Source: Collybiopsis luxurians FD-317 M1
Taxonomy: Eukaryota > Basidiomycota > Agaricomycetes > Agaricales > Omphalotaceae
Assembly: GCA_000827265.1 (NCBI GenBank)
Contig: KN834749.1
Coordinates: 3,252,818 to 3,316,817 of the forward strand
DNA: 64,000 nucleotides
Reading direction: 5' to 3'
How positions within the stretch are numbered: position 1 is the first letter of the stretch; every line of letters starts with the position of its first letter. Made by a program: the position numbers and the translations under genes. The notes under the pieces were generated by a model that was given only the letters and a program-made list of their open reading frames with translations, ran no database searches and had not been told where the DNA came from. This document shows positions 1-10,860 of the stretch, piece by piece.

Positions 1-3000
1 TTCTCCTCTGTGGACCTGCTGGAACAGGTAAATCTGCAATCAGCCATACTATAGGAAAAAGGTTCAAGGAAATGAACTACCTTGGGGCATTTTTTTGTTT
101 TGACCGCACATTTTTGGCTGAGCGGACCCCAGTTCGGGCTGTGCAGAGTATTGCCTATGGACTGAGTCAACATCTTCCAGGCTTTGGAAAAGCTTTAATT
201 GAAATTATGGAAAAAGATCCATATATCTTGAGTAGCCCTAGTATAGTGGAGCAATGGAAATTTCTCATTGTAGATCCTGCTCAAGAGGTGAAAGAAAAGG
301 ATAAATCGACACCAGTAGTCATTATCATTGATGCATTGGATGAGTGTGGCCATCGGGAAGAGGGCGGGCCTAGGGAGAAGTTGATATCTTTGTTGTTGGA
401 TGGAGCACAGGATCTTCCAAAAAATTTTCGCATCCTTGTAACATCGCGATTGGAGAGCGATATTATAGAACTTTTTGAAGAACATTTAAATGTAATTCAA
501 ATTCAGGACATGAACAATCTGAGTGAAACAAAGGAAGATATCTACATCTATATACTTGACAGAATGAAGAAATCAATTAAGCAGGGTGTTCTTGATGTGG
601 AACAGTGTAGGTTTCTAGCTGAAAAAGCTGAAGGATACTTTCAATGGGCCTACACAGTATGTAATGCGCTAGGCCAAAAGCAAAAACCAGGTGTGAAGGT
701 TAAAAGTCTGAAGCAACGATTTGAACAATTCATCTCTCTCTCTCCAAGTCCCAATAAGGAATTACAGCCACTTGATTCTTTATATAAGTCCATTCTGCAG
801 GATATCTTTGATCGCGAGGATGAAGCGGCAATGAGAGAGTATAGAAAAGTGATGTCACAAGTTTTGGCATCTCGGGTACCACTTTCACAACAGTCGCTAG
901 AAAGGCTTCAATTGGCTTACTCAGAGTACACAGGCATTGAAGATGATAAATCCGGAGTGAATGTAGTTGTCCCATATCTTGGCTCTCTTTTGAGTGGTGT
1001 CAACAGGTCAGATGCACCTGTTCGGCCAGTCCATACTTCAGTCCGAGATTTTCTTCTAGATAAAAGCAGAAGCGGAGATTATGCTATAAATCCTGCGGAA
1101 GGACATTACATTATGGCACTTGGCACAATCCAATTAATGATTGAAAAGCTACATTTCAACATGTGCAATCTGGAAAGCTCACATATATTCAATTCGAAAG
1201 TGGAAAATCTATCAGATAAAATAGAAAAATGTGTTTCATCAGAGATCAAATATGCGTGTTGTTACTGGTATACTCATCTTTTGTATATCCAACCCACTCA
1301 TACTGCTTTAAATCTCATGGAGATTTTTTTCCTTAAAAGTTCACTTTATTGGTTGGAGCTGCTGGGAGTTCTGGGTAAAGTGGACATCATTCCAGAAAGT
1401 ATAGAAAAAATGATAGAGTGGATACAGCCAATGGAAGAGGTAAGCAAAACTGGCAACTTTGTTTCAAAGAAACTGAAAATGTTTACTATAGATATCACAG
1501 AATTGTCCAAATTTGAAAATAGTCGGGCAAGAAATAAGCCAGCTTGTCTATGTTTTTGGTAAAATTTTATCAGAGTCCACACCACATCTGTATCTCTCTA
1601 CATTACCATTTCTCCCAAAAGGGTCAATTCTTCAAAAAATTTTTGTATCACAATTTGCAAATATAGCACAAATATGTCAAGGACATAGGGTAGGTTGGCC
1701 ATATCTGCAAGCCATATTAAGAGGGCACACAGGGCCAGTCCACTCTGTTGCCTTTTCTCCAGATGGAAAGAAAATTGTATCTGGGTCGATGGATTGCTCA
1801 GTGCAGATATGGGATGCAGAGACAGGTCAAGCTGAAGGAGAGCCAATGCAAGGACATACAAAGGGGGTTTTGTCTGTTGCCTTCTCTCCAGATGGAAAGT
1901 GGATCATATCAGGATCAAAGGATAGAACAGTGCAGATCTGGAATGCAGAAACAAAAGAAGCCAAAGGAGAGCTTCTAAAAAAGCACAACAACTGGGTTCA
2001 CTGTGTTGCTTTTTCCCCAGATGGAAGGAAAATTGTAACTGGGTCAAGGGACAAATTACTGCAGATTTGGGATTTAGAGACAGGGAATCCAGAGGGAGAG
2101 CCACTGCAAGGTCACACACATTCAGTTTACTCTGTTGCCTTTTCCCAGGATGGAAGAAAAATTGTATCAGGATCAAAAGACAGCTCATTGCGGGTGTGGA
2201 ATGCTGTTACAGGGAGTGCTGAGGGAGAGCCACTGCAAGGACACACAGGCTCAGTTTACTCAACTGCCTTTTCACCAGATGGAAAAAAAATTGTGTCTGG
2301 GTCATTTGATAAATCAGTACGAATTTGGAATGTAGAGACAGGAAAGGCTGATGGAGAGCTGCAGCAGCATCATACAGCCTCAATCCTCTCTGTTGCCTTT
2401 TCACCTAATGGAAAAAGCATCATATCTGGCTCAAAGGACAAATCAGTACAGATATGGAATGTGAAGTCAAGGAAACCTGAAGGAGAGCTACTACAAGGGC
2501 ACACAGATTGGATTTACTCTGTTGCATTTTCTCCAGATGGAAAAAGAGCTATATCTGGGTCTAGAGACAAGACAATTTGTATATGGAACTTAACAACAGA
2601 TGAAACAGGTAAAGACACACTACAAGGGCATTCAGATTTGGTGTATTCTGTAGCCTTTTCCCCAGATGGAAGAAGAATTGTATCAGCCTCAAAAGATAAA
2701 TCATTACAAGTTTGGAATGCTGCTACAGGTGAAGCTGAAGGAGAGCCACTGCAAGGGCACACACAGGCAGTTTTTTGTGCTGCCTTTTCCCCAGATGGCA
2801 AGAGAATTGTATCTGGGTCAAGGGATAATTCAGTGAGGATCTGGAATGTGGAGACTGGAAAACCCACACATGAGCCATTGCTTGGACACACAGGCTGGGT
2901 TTTTTCTGTTGCTTTTTCACCAGATGGGAAGAGCATTGTTTCTGGAGCAAGGGATAAATCAGTGCGGATGTGGGATGCAGACACAGGGAAAGCTAAGGGA

Positions 3001-3857
3001 CATACAATGCAAGGGCACAAATCCTGGATTCACTCTGTTGCATTTTCACCAGATGGAACAAAAATTGTATCTGGCTCAAAAGACAAATCACTGCGTATTT
3101 GGAATGCAGAGACAGGAAAAGCTGAAGGAGAACCACTGCAAGGACATGCAGGCTCAGTTTACTCAGCTGCCTTCTCTCCAGATGGAAAAAAAATTGTTTC
3201 TGGGTCATTGGATAAATCAGTACAGATTTGGAATGTAGAGACAGGAAAAGCTGAAGGAAAGCCCCTGAAAGGGCATGGAGACCGGGTATACTCTGTTGCA
3301 TTTTTTCCAAATGGAAAAAATGTTGTATCTGCCTCATTTGATATCAGAATTTGGGATGCAGAGACAGGAGAAACCAAAGGAGAGCCACTACAAGGGCATA
3401 CAGACCATGCTCTCCGAATTGCCCTTTCACCAGATGGAACAAGAATTGCAGCTGGGATGCATAATGGTTCAATAAAAGTTTGGAATGCTTTACAAGGAAA
3501 TGCAGGGCAACCTCTATCATTTTGTTCATGGCATCCTGATCACGGCTACCCACATTCACATCCTGCAATTGGAAGTGTTATTTTAAGATCAGATGGTTGG
3601 CTTTGTGGCCCAGACTCATCCCTTATTCTGTGGATTCCTCCTGAGTATCGAGAGTGCCTTATGTTTCCTCATATGGAACTTCTTCTTCCACAGACTCAGC
3701 TTGCCTCTCTGAATCTGAAGAATTTTGTGCATGGAAAAGAGTGGGCTAAATGTTACAGGTAAGCTTTCTAAATAATCTGACCCCAATTCTGTGATTTATT
3801 GTTTGGTGACTTTTCCATGATTTATATTGATTTGTTTCACACAGTGGTTCTGCTTGA
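1..3857 (+). CDS. NACHT-WD40 NLR-like STAND protein (5' partial)
   Basis: Coding is open from base 3, with a Walker A motif (GPAGTGKS) at the left edge and a Walker B-like stretch (VVIIIDALDECG) at about 319-354, as in fungal NACHT STAND ATPases. The NACHT and WD40 parts lie in different frames. A phase-0 GT-AG intron at 1440-1500 (gtaagc...cacag, 61 bp) joins them exactly, so this is not a frameshift. After the NACHT part comes the linker with an STPHLYLS stretch usual in fungal NACHT-WD proteins, then 14 WD40 repeats. A second possible intron (3759-3844) would replace the stop at 3762 with one at 3857; the C-terminus is therefore uncertain. The N-terminal effector domain lies outside the window. 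The family is linked to non-self recognition and regulated cell death in fungi. The expected mechanism is ligand sensing by the WD40 blades and NTP-driven oligomerisation; that role is inferred here. Confidence 0.88.
1723..3519 (+). repeat. 14 in-frame WD40 repeats, 129-bp unit
   Basis: Fourteen consecutive 43-codon units follow the pattern GH(T)...VAFSPDGK.IVSGS.D.S..IWN.ETG.A.GEPLQ. Unit 13 is two codons shorter and unit 14 is the most diverged. Units are also very similar at DNA level. For example, the unit starting near 2245 and the one starting near 3142 differ at few positions although six units lie between them. The variable residues cluster at a few columns, such as the residues after GH and around the D-S/Q-I positions. 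Confidence 0.9.
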
Positions 3858-3924
3858 GTTCCAAGGTGGATGTAGCCAGTAGTTGAAATAAGATATGCTA
3901 ATTCTTGATGTTTGTTCAATGAAT

Positions 3925-3977
3925 GACACTTACTTTTTTTTTTTTTGTTTTTTTAAGAAAAAAAAAGTGAGTGTTCT
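3925..3977. repeat. Homopolymer hairpin (T-tract / A-tract palindrome)
   Basis: An interrupted run of T is followed at once by a run of A. Both are flanked by near-complementary ends (acactTACTT... and ...AAGTgagtgt), so the whole block can fold on itself. It lies just downstream of the NLR stop and before the retroelement relic. Origin unknown; a transposon end or a terminator-like structure are both possible. Confidence 0.5.
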
Positions 3978-4079
3978 CAATAGCAGTTGCCTTAATAGGC
4001 TGCATGTCTTTATGTCCCCAATGGCTCAATCAATCTCATGTACCAAATGGTAAGTTGAAACTGGTATTCTGCCTAATCC

Positions 4080-4325
4080 TGGGTAGACTGTAGTTGGTAC
4101 CTGACTCGGGGCAAAATTGGAGGTTCTTAATAGGGAGTGAGTAAATCTTCATTGAGACATTTTTTTACATGTGCAGTGTATATGGCAAGCATATACCAAC
4201 TCAAACCAACTTTCTCCACTACTTTGAAAGGGCCATAGTGTCTGTTCCCCAGCTTTTTCATTGGCTTATCTATTGTGATAGTATTGATTCCATTCCTGGG
4301 GTTGTAACCAAGCCTCTCCAATGTT
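4080..4325 (-). pseudogene. Ty3/gypsy retrotransposon relic (integrase C-terminus)
   Basis: The minus-strand reading contains KKLGNRHYGPFKVVEKVG followed by NEDLLTPY. This matches the C-terminal GPF/Y region of Ty3/gypsy integrases and the usual end of their polyproteins. A stop interrupts the reading right after LLTPY, although recognisable polyprotein-like residues (PPILPRV) continue past it. No reverse transcriptase, RNase H or LTR is visible nearby, so this is only a fragment of a dead element. Confidence 0.7.
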
Positions 4326-4617
4326 CATTCCTATTGTAAACTTGTAGTGCCTCTTCATATCCTCCATAGCCCTCAGTGTCAGGACTAAGAGCAGCAGCTA
4401 GGCAGTGATCTAAGAATGTTCAGAGTTCCATCTTCGGGGAACTTGGCATACTTACAGGACAGTGTAGGACATCACTAAAATTCAACAAGTTATGAGATGA
4501 AGTTGATGTGGTACCAATCATGGATGTTTACATAGAACTGGAAACATTGAGAATGAAAATCAACAAAGAGCAAAATGAGAACTTAGTAGGACTATTATGA
4601 ACTCCCCATCTATATCA

Positions 4618-5340
4618 TAGTCAAATTTTAAGACCAGTTCTCGCAAATCCCTGCCTAAAAACTATTCGAATATATGAAGAGATTACTCTCAATTTTCTTC
4701 AAGATTTTACAATCAAAATTGGTAAGGTTAATCACAATTTAGTAATACTGTACAACTTGATACAAACCAAGATGTATATGTTACATTGAAAGAAATGCAA
4801 GAAATCAAGTAGCTATGATAATGAAAAGAATAAATTTGTGCCTTTCTTTGAGAAACTCATCTAAAACACCTCCAAAGTTCAGGAAGAGCTGAACACAACA
4901 ACTTCAATACTTAGATCCCGTGGGGTTAATTGAGTTTGGATGTTGCCCACCTCAAAAGCTCAGTACTTCTTGCTGAAAATGCACATAGCACTATTTTGTC
5001 TGATTATACTGCAAGCCATTATTTATTGACATTTTACAACTCTTATCTGTTCAGTCTATGTTGAGATTGGAGAAAATGATATAAATTGCAGTGGTAGTTT
5101 GAATAAATCTCAATAGACCCTCCCAATTTTTATTGTAAAATCTTGAAAGAAATTTGAGGGTAATCTCTACATGTATCCAAAGAATTTTTAGGCAGTGATT
5201 TGCGGGAACTGGTCTCAAAATGAAGATACGGAAGAACGAAGGTGTTAGTGCCCGGATTTGTCCCAATAAGGAGCATTACACTTGGATTACATAGGGATAG
5301 TCGAGTTTGGATGTTGCCTACCTTAGATTCCCAGCACATT
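4618..5340. repeat. Inverted repeat with an extra direct repeat, degraded element
   Basis: About 110 bp at 4618-4724 is the reverse complement of about 5110-5235, with many mismatches; shared words include accagttc.cgcaaatc and caagattttacaat. A second short word (gagtttggatgttgcc) occurs in direct orientation near 4934 and 5303. The AT-rich block has no open frame worth calling. It looks like a worn transposable element or a small rearranged duplicate. Confidence 0.5.
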
Positions 5341-5394
5341 TGACCTGGGCTTTTGCTATTAGTAATGGAGTTTTGATGATTTCTCCAATACTTT

Positions 5395-6160
5395 CCTTGC
5401 AAAGAAACCTTCCTAGGGATCCCAGATTCTGTAGGAATTACTTTTATTTTGTCCATTCATCATGATATGTACCATGCTGTCAGTCCTTTGAATGTCGACT
5501 CAGCAGGAAAAAGCATCCTCATCACAGGAGCATCCAAGGGCTTCGGAGAGCAATATCTATAGTCAATGCGCAAGCAGGAGTTGCTGGTTTTGCATTACTC
5601 GCTCAAACATGTCGGGCCTCGGAACTATCTGTAAACTTGCCGGGAACTTCAACGCCCCAGCCAAAGTCTCCATTTCCTTCTACGAAGCACAGATGTCGCA
5701 GATGTCACCAAGATTGACCCTGCTCTAAAGCAAGTCTAGGACACACCCTTGAACAAAGGGAAATGTGGTGAACAATGCGAGATTTATGGATAATCTTCAA
5801 AATATTGTAAATCTTGACCCGAACGAGTAGTGGGATGTTTGGACGGTTAACATTAAGGGGCTTTTCGGGGTTACCCGAGCTGCTTAGCCACTTCTATTCT
5901 CCACTGATGGCCTGAAAATCATTGTCAACTTGACTACTTTCGGCTCGCATCTCCTCGCACCAGGAGCTTCGGCTTATCAGGTATGTACATACAGTGTTCT
6001 TCCAACTTTCTCCGCTCAAATCTCGGCAATTAGTACCAGATTTTATGACCTGTTTAGAAAAATAAACTTGTCATTCTTCGTCTAATCCGACCTCATCGAA
6101 GCCAAATATGAAGAAAGTATCTTCTGTCATGCTGTCCATCTTGGCTGGGGGGTGACTACT
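5395..6160 (+). pseudogene. Broken SDR (short-chain dehydrogenase) copy
   Basis: This is clearly related to the SDR genes at 41-48 kb but broken. It keeps part of the first intron, a TGASKG-type Rossmann loop near 5520-5550, a WDVWTVNIKG block near 5830, a stretch equivalent to IVNLTTFG..LLAPGASAYQ up to 5981, a gtatgt donor, and a faint third exon (near 6055-6150). Frameshifts after the Rossmann loop and in-frame stops (for example before WDVWT and inside the RAALPLL equivalent) make it non-functional. It is in plus orientation, opposite to the intact cluster. Confidence 0.75.
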
Positions 6161-7089
6161 TAGTGCATCATCATAATTAATTCAATTTTGCTTGCCGAAC
6201 TTGTCCTACTTGTCCCCGCCAAAATTTGATAAAAAAGGTATTCATCCGCGACATGCTATCTCAGGCAACTCGGGCAAGTCGGTTTCATAAGTTGATACTT
6301 AACACCTCCATTTTTCATTCATTTCAGATCTTTCAACTTGCTGCACACGCCGTAATTGTTGAAGGGACCATAATTTCTAATAAATAAAAGCTTAGCACAC
6401 TTTTGGTTGTGTATTCTAGTCAAGCCTCTCGAAAAAGCAGTGATTAAAAATATAACATATCCGAGAGAGTGTGGTTCAGTAATCACTATTTGTTTTACTT
6501 CTATCCAAGCTATCTATGCTCCCAATACAGCCTCCGAGGGTCTAATGCCGATGACTCTCAGGCTGGAGCATAGTCATCGCTGTTGGAAGGAGTCGAATGT
6601 GGCAGGCGGCGGCAAGACGGCAGAGTAACTTGCAGGCAAGCCAAAAAGCCGATCAAGCCGGTCAATTTATTTTTGACATTTTATGATGTATATTTAGGAA
6701 TGTCGGGTGCATCTACGCATTGCGTGAACTCTGAACTTTATTGAATGAAATCAATGTTATCTCTTGCGTCCGTGACCAACGTTGACCACCGTTGATATAC
6801 ATATCATGCTGGGATAGCACAGCGCATCTATCAACCAATTTAAACGTATTGCTATCGAGTAGACACATCAGACTGTCACTCCTACTTAGTCTCTTTCATT
6901 GGGTTACAACAATTATATAAGTCAATTTGTAGGGGCTCCTCTCACCTCACAACCAAACATTGTGTTGACCTCTTTCTATTCTGTGACATAGACAAGGTGC
7001 GATACAACGTAGCGTAAGAAGAGAAAAAAACTAAATAAATGCCTGCAGTCTCGTAAGATTCTGGCAGCCGGTCTATACGCAGGCTTTAC
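6161..7089. other. Intergenic, shares a segment with 10.9-11.1 kb
   Basis: No gene recognised. The stretch around 6755-6870 (gttgatatacatat..tgctgggat) is a diverged direct repeat of 10963-11075. Both follow SDR relics, so the old duplicated unit was larger than the SDR itself. Confidence 0.5.
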
Positions 7090-7334
7090 ACGATCAATAC
7101 TACAAAACAAATCTGTGAACTTAAACTCAGAAACACACAAAGGAGTGCAAACGACTGAGGGTGTACAGTCCGGAGTACCCTCTCTATATAAGTATATGTA
7201 GTCCGCAGGTAATGATAAACTTACACCCGAGTACCTACGAACCCGAGTGGAAGTGGATAGGAAACACAACTGCGATCGCAAATACCCACCGCAGATGGAA
7301 CAAATTTGGAGCGTTCGGACGGGCCTCATAGTAC

Positions 7335-8546
7335 CTAGTATTTTAACGGTAGAGGTATTTTAACACTTTCGCCAGTCCAGTCCTTGTTCCACAGCCAGCC
7401 AATGAGACTGACGATCTCATTTTCACTGGCCCCATTGTGGTGCATTGGGTCTACCCACATGGGAAGAGCGAGTGCGAACCAGCTTAAAGTCCACATATAT
7501 CCTAATATCCTAACCAAAATACCATCTCGAATACCTATGCTTTTCCCAAATCCAATAATACGGGCTTCAATCATAATAACCGCGACCTGCGATACAAAGA
7601 ATTTCATGCTCCCTCCCGCTGTCCAAAAATCCCCTTCTCCATGATTTCTTTTCTGGAAAGAATAGTCGCCTATCTGATGGATAAGACCAGATATGGAGAA
7701 CGCAATGAAGAGTTTTACACCAGTGGATGCGGTGGATCTGGGTGTGAGACGTAGCCAGCGATGAGCGATCAGGTTTCCCGGTGAAGTCCCTAGACGTCTG
7801 AACATTTGGTGCCACGTTCGACCCCAAAATCGACCGACACTATACGCGTCCAACCAAGAGCCCATCATATCGGGCCAATCTTCTGGTCGATATAGCCCAA
7901 CGAGCGTCATGGCAATACTGATCACTTTATTTATGAGCTGGAAAGAGTAATATAGCCGCAGTGCTATAATACCCACGTTGAGGTAACGCATGAGAACGCC
8001 AACGTCTGCAATGGATGGGCCATTGGTTTGAAATCCCGGATGGTTTCTCATTATGAGGTTGAAAGCGTCAAAGAGAATATATGTGATGATGGTCGACGGG
8101 AGCTGGTAAAAAATGATGAAAGAAAGACGGGATTGGGGTTTGGGACGCGGAGGAATGGCGTTTTTCGGTTCGTGTGTCCATCCAATTCCTCTTGGCGTCA
8201 TTACCAGCTTGGTACTCCACAAAAGACGGTCACGGAAGGACGCAGTGGACACAGACTGTGTTTGACCGACAAGTCTGAGTTCGGCATGGGGATCAGAGAT
8301 GACTAGGTAGTCAAGCGCTTCAAAGACGAGGGTGACAGAAAGGCCTGCGTTGAATGAGGTGAAAGAGAATCCATCATTAGTATAGACAACAACATAGTAA
8401 GTAAGGGATGATAGGACGATGAAGAAGCATGTTCGTGAACTTCTGGATCGGAAGGTTAGGCCTAAAACTAGAATGAGATATAGTAGAGGAAGTGTGAAGG
8501 GGGAGGATGGTGCGAGTTCGGTTTGTCGGGAAGAGACATCGGTCAT
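7335..8546 (-). CDS. Wax synthase-like MBOAT membrane acyltransferase, copy A
   Basis: A 403-residue multi-pass membrane protein with the wax-synthase-domain (MBOAT_2) signature: FWGRTWHQMFRR at about residues 250-261, then a membrane segment with SGLIHQIGDY whose His is the likely catalytic one. Hydrophobic segments occur near the N-terminus, the middle and the C-terminus (LGYMWTLSWFALALPMW). By family it should transfer an acyl or acetyl group from CoA to an alcohol at the ER membrane; the substrate is unknown. I chose the ATG at 8546 instead of the upstream ATG at 8657 because the paralogue at 15273 starts at the equivalent residue (M-x-x-VSSRQ). The frame is a single exon, unlike the intron-rich neighbours. 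It forms one arm of a large inverted duplication. Confidence 0.85.
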   Translation of the reverse strand: MTDVSSRQTELAPSSPFTLPLLYLILVLGLTFRSRSSRTCFFIVLSSLTYYVVVYTNDGFSFTSFNAGLSVTLVFEALDYLVISDPHAELRLVGQTQSVSTASFRDRLLWSTKLVMTPRGIGWTHEPKNAIPPRPKPQSRLSFIIFYQLPSTIITYILFDAFNLIMRNHPGFQTNGPSIADVGVLMRYLNVGIIALRLYYSFQLINKVISIAMTLVGLYRPEDWPDMMGSWLDAYSVGRFWGRTWHQMFRRLGTSPGNLIAHRWLRLTPRSTASTGVKLFIAFSISGLIHQIGDYSFQKRNHGEGDFWTAGGSMKFFVSQVAVIMIEARIIGFGKSIGIRDGILVRILGYMWTLSWFALALPMWVDPMHHNGASENEIVSLIGWLWNKDWTGESVKIPLPLKY

Positions 8547-8685
8547 ATTTGGGGAGAGAAAGGCTTTGGCAGAGGCCCTTTCGGATACCTGGGGAATTAA
8601 ATAATAAAGAAACTTCTGACTATTTCGAAAACAGGCATCCCGGACTCCCCGACACATAACGCTCCAGGAGTGTAGTCTAAGGGAT

Positions 8686-9098
8686 GCGAAATGCAGAATC
8701 TTCCAGGACCATCACGTGCTATGACTTCTTTTATATCATCTGCTAGCAACTTTTACGCAAAGCGATATTGAGGCATTCTTAATAATATATTTCTGAGTAT
8801 CTACCTGAAAACTTTAAGAAATAAGCTTCATCGGTACGAAGTTCTATTGGAAATACTCTGTACGTTCCGCGTACCTGACTAGTACAATAATCGCCGCGCT
8901 TTGTACACGAAATGCAGAGCTTGATTTATCCTAGCTTCCAGCCACTTTGATGTCAAGCGGTATGGAGGCGTTCTTAATAATGTTTTTAAATAAATACTGA
9001 ATTGCGCCAAGGGATCCCCTACGATCTCGAACCGTTCTATTCAACTTGAAACTTTCCCGTACGAGACCGCGACGTCCCCGGAATCTGCATTTCGTGTA
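8686..9098. mobile_element. MITE-like element with terminal inverted repeats, copy A
   Basis: Its ends read gcgaaatgcagaatc near 8686 and ggaatctgcatttcgtgt ending near 9098, which are inverted with respect to each other. Internal copies of gaaatgcagag occur, and two modules read about aggc(a/g)ttcttaataat. It has no coding capacity. The counterpart at 14757-15154 has much better preserved ends. Confidence 0.45.
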
Positions 9099-9179
9099 AC
9101 CTTATAATGGTGGAACCGATTTTCATTTCGTGCCCTTGAACGAGGAGATGTACAATATCTGGATAACAGGGCCAAGACA

Positions 9180-9402
9180 GGACGATTCAATAACTCAAGT
9201 ACGGATCCGGGTCGAACATCGGAATCGCAAACACAAACCACCCGGCCCTCCAAACGTCTCCAACAATCCTCACCCGTCTCTTCTCTTTTCGCCCTCGTTC
9301 TTTTCCTATCCCACCCCGTTTTCCCCAGCCGAATAACGTCACGATCACAATCGCACCGGTTCTCTCCTGCCAAAAAATATGAGTAAAAGCATAGGTTCCC
9401 AC
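9180..9402 (-). pseudogene. Decayed wax-synthase C-terminal fragment (upstream of copy A)
   Basis: The minus-strand translation has GAIVIVTLFGWGKRG...RVRIVGDVWRAGWFVFAIPM. It lines up with the C-terminal region AVIMIEARIIGFGKSIG...VRILGYMWTLSWFALALPM of the intact gene just downstream. No start or remaining domain is present, so it is a relic of a tandem wax-synthase neighbour. The same relic precedes copy B near 14400. Confidence 0.55.
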
Positions 9403-9609
9403 TTCCCCCAGAGGTAAGTAAAAGCCTCAGAAGTTCGAGTCCCTCCTTCCCGAAATGTTCAAGTTACCGATATAAATCACAAAGACAGGAGTGAGTGTTA
9501 TAAGTAGATTAAGACCTAGTTATTTGATTCCCGTTCAACGTTTCCTCCGGGAGAGTTGAACATGGCACCGCAAAAAAACCTCCCAGCGCATGTGTAGGTG
9601 AGTCCTCTG

Positions 9610-10245
9610 CTCGCAATGAAACCTTCCTAGGGATCGCAGATTCTGCAGGTATAACCTTCGTCTCTTCCATTCATCATGATACCTCCGACGCCGCTTATAA
9701 GCTCTTTGAATGCTGACTTGTCAGGAAAACGTCCCCGTCACACGAACGTTCAAGGGCATCGAGAGAGCGAGAACCATAGCCGATGCACAAGCAGACCTTG
9801 CGTAACTAGCTCGTAACATATGGGGTTTCGAAGCTACCTGTAGAGCCTGCCTGGAAGCTCGGCGGCGCCTTAGTAGCAAAACCTTCTACTGAACACAGAT
9901 AAGTACAGCCGGGGCTGGCTCTGCTCTGAAGCAAATCGAGGACACCTTTGGATATCGTTGTGAACAAAGATATTGACTCGAATAGGGGGTGGGATGTTTG
10001 GAATTGGACAGTCAACATGATATATCAAAGGTCTTTTCAACGTTACTCGAGTCGCTTTACCTCTTCTGATTACCTCCACCAAGGGCTTGAGAGCTATTGT
10101 CAGATTGATTTCCCTCGGTGCGCATATTATCACGTCGGGAGCTTCAGCTTATCAGGTAAGTATATACCGTGCTTTTCCAATTCTTTCTTCGCTCAAATCT
10201 CGGCGGCATCGGCACCAAATTTTATTAGACAAATAGACTTGCCAT
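9610..10245 (+). pseudogene. Broken SDR copy 2
   Basis: It matches the SDR family along its length. Visible parts are a first-intron end and exon-2 start near 9640-9700, a damaged nucleotide-binding loop near 9725-9765, an equivalent of the ARN..G.EAT..ACLEA block near 9805-9870, and an exon-2 end with a LITSGASAYQ-like stretch before gtaagt at 10156. Multiple frameshifts and stops are present. The start of exon 3 is visible near 10228 before the sequence jumps into another SDR piece. Confidence 0.65.
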
Positions 10246-10385
10246 TCTCAACAAAGTGCTCTGCAATGTTGCTCGAACAGCTTTACCACTCCCTACTTCC
10301 TCCACCGATGGCCTAGAAACCATTGTCAACTTGACTGCCCTCGATGCGCACATTATCGCGCCAGGAGCTTCAGCATGTCAGGTAA
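10246..10385 (+). pseudogene. SDR exon-2 end fragment (duplicate piece)
   Basis: This piece encodes a second copy of the exon-2 3' end: a VARTALPL..SSTDGLETIVNLTALDAH stretch followed by a gtaaat donor-like site at 10381. It is fused directly behind the broken copy at 9610-10245, so sequence was rejoined after partial duplication. Confidence 0.6.
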
Positions 10386-10424
10386 ATTGGGTCCACTTTC
10401 CCGAGATGTACAGCAAGAAAAAGC

Positions 10425-10640
10425 CTCAGAATTTCGAGCGAGTAATGCAAAGCCAGCAGCTCCTGCTTATGCGTAAGCTATGAATATTACTCTCCCGATG
10501 CCTCTGGATGTCCCTGTGATGTGATGAGGTCGTATGTTGCTGACAGATCTGCTCTCAAAGGGCTTATAGCGTCGGACGGATACCACCGACGAATGGATGA
10601 GACAAGAGTGATACCTGCGGAAACTGTGGAAGGTTTTATC
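10425..10640 (-). pseudogene. SDR N-terminal fragment in inverted orientation
   Basis: On the minus strand the reading gives a worn version of the exon-2 start (ISPLRADLS), a T-G-TSRGIG dinucleotide-binding loop, and then AYA-AGAAGFALLARN with an internal stop. It faces the plus-strand SDR fragments on both sides, so the locus has been inverted internally. Confidence 0.6.
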
Positions 10641-10689
10641 GCGTTTTCTGAGTTTCCATGTTCGATTTTGACACGCTGTACGGGGTATT

Positions 10690-10860
10690 GAACACTAGGT
10701 TTAATCTGCTCATAACACTCGCTCACTCCCGCCTTTGTGACCTCACTGTACCGGTAACTTGAGTATCTCGGGAAGGACGCACAACATACCGGGCTTTGAA
10801 GCCATCCCTGGAAGCTCAATGCCCGATAAGGTGAAAGTCCAGATGGTATAGCTAGAGGCA
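10690..10860 (+). pseudogene. Short SDR fragment
   Basis: It contains a plus-strand equivalent of the block after the Rossmann loop (A-x-NM.GFEA...LEAQCP), near 10783-10835. It is very short and broken; recognised only by comparison with the other SDR copies. Confidence 0.4.

Larger units (their letters stand above)
7090..9380 (-). repeat. Left arm of ~2.3-kb inverted duplication
   Basis: This arm carries wax synthase A, its 3' flank (cacacaaaggagtgcaaac near 7133) and its 5' flank with a TIR element and a decayed wax-synthase fragment. The same order appears in reverse orientation at about 14390-16760. Coding parts are highly similar; flanks are diverged but alignable by eye. Arm ends are approximate. 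Confidence 0.75.

Noticed and set aside
1440..1562. Apparent frameshift between the NACHT and WD40 reading frames
   Set aside because: A 61-bp GT-AG intron at 1440-1500 restores a continuous reading, so the gene need not be a pseudogene.
9380..9450. gttcgagtccc word considered as a tRNA B-box
   Set aside because: No matching A-box or cloverleaf could be drawn around it. No convincing tRNA was found elsewhere in the window.
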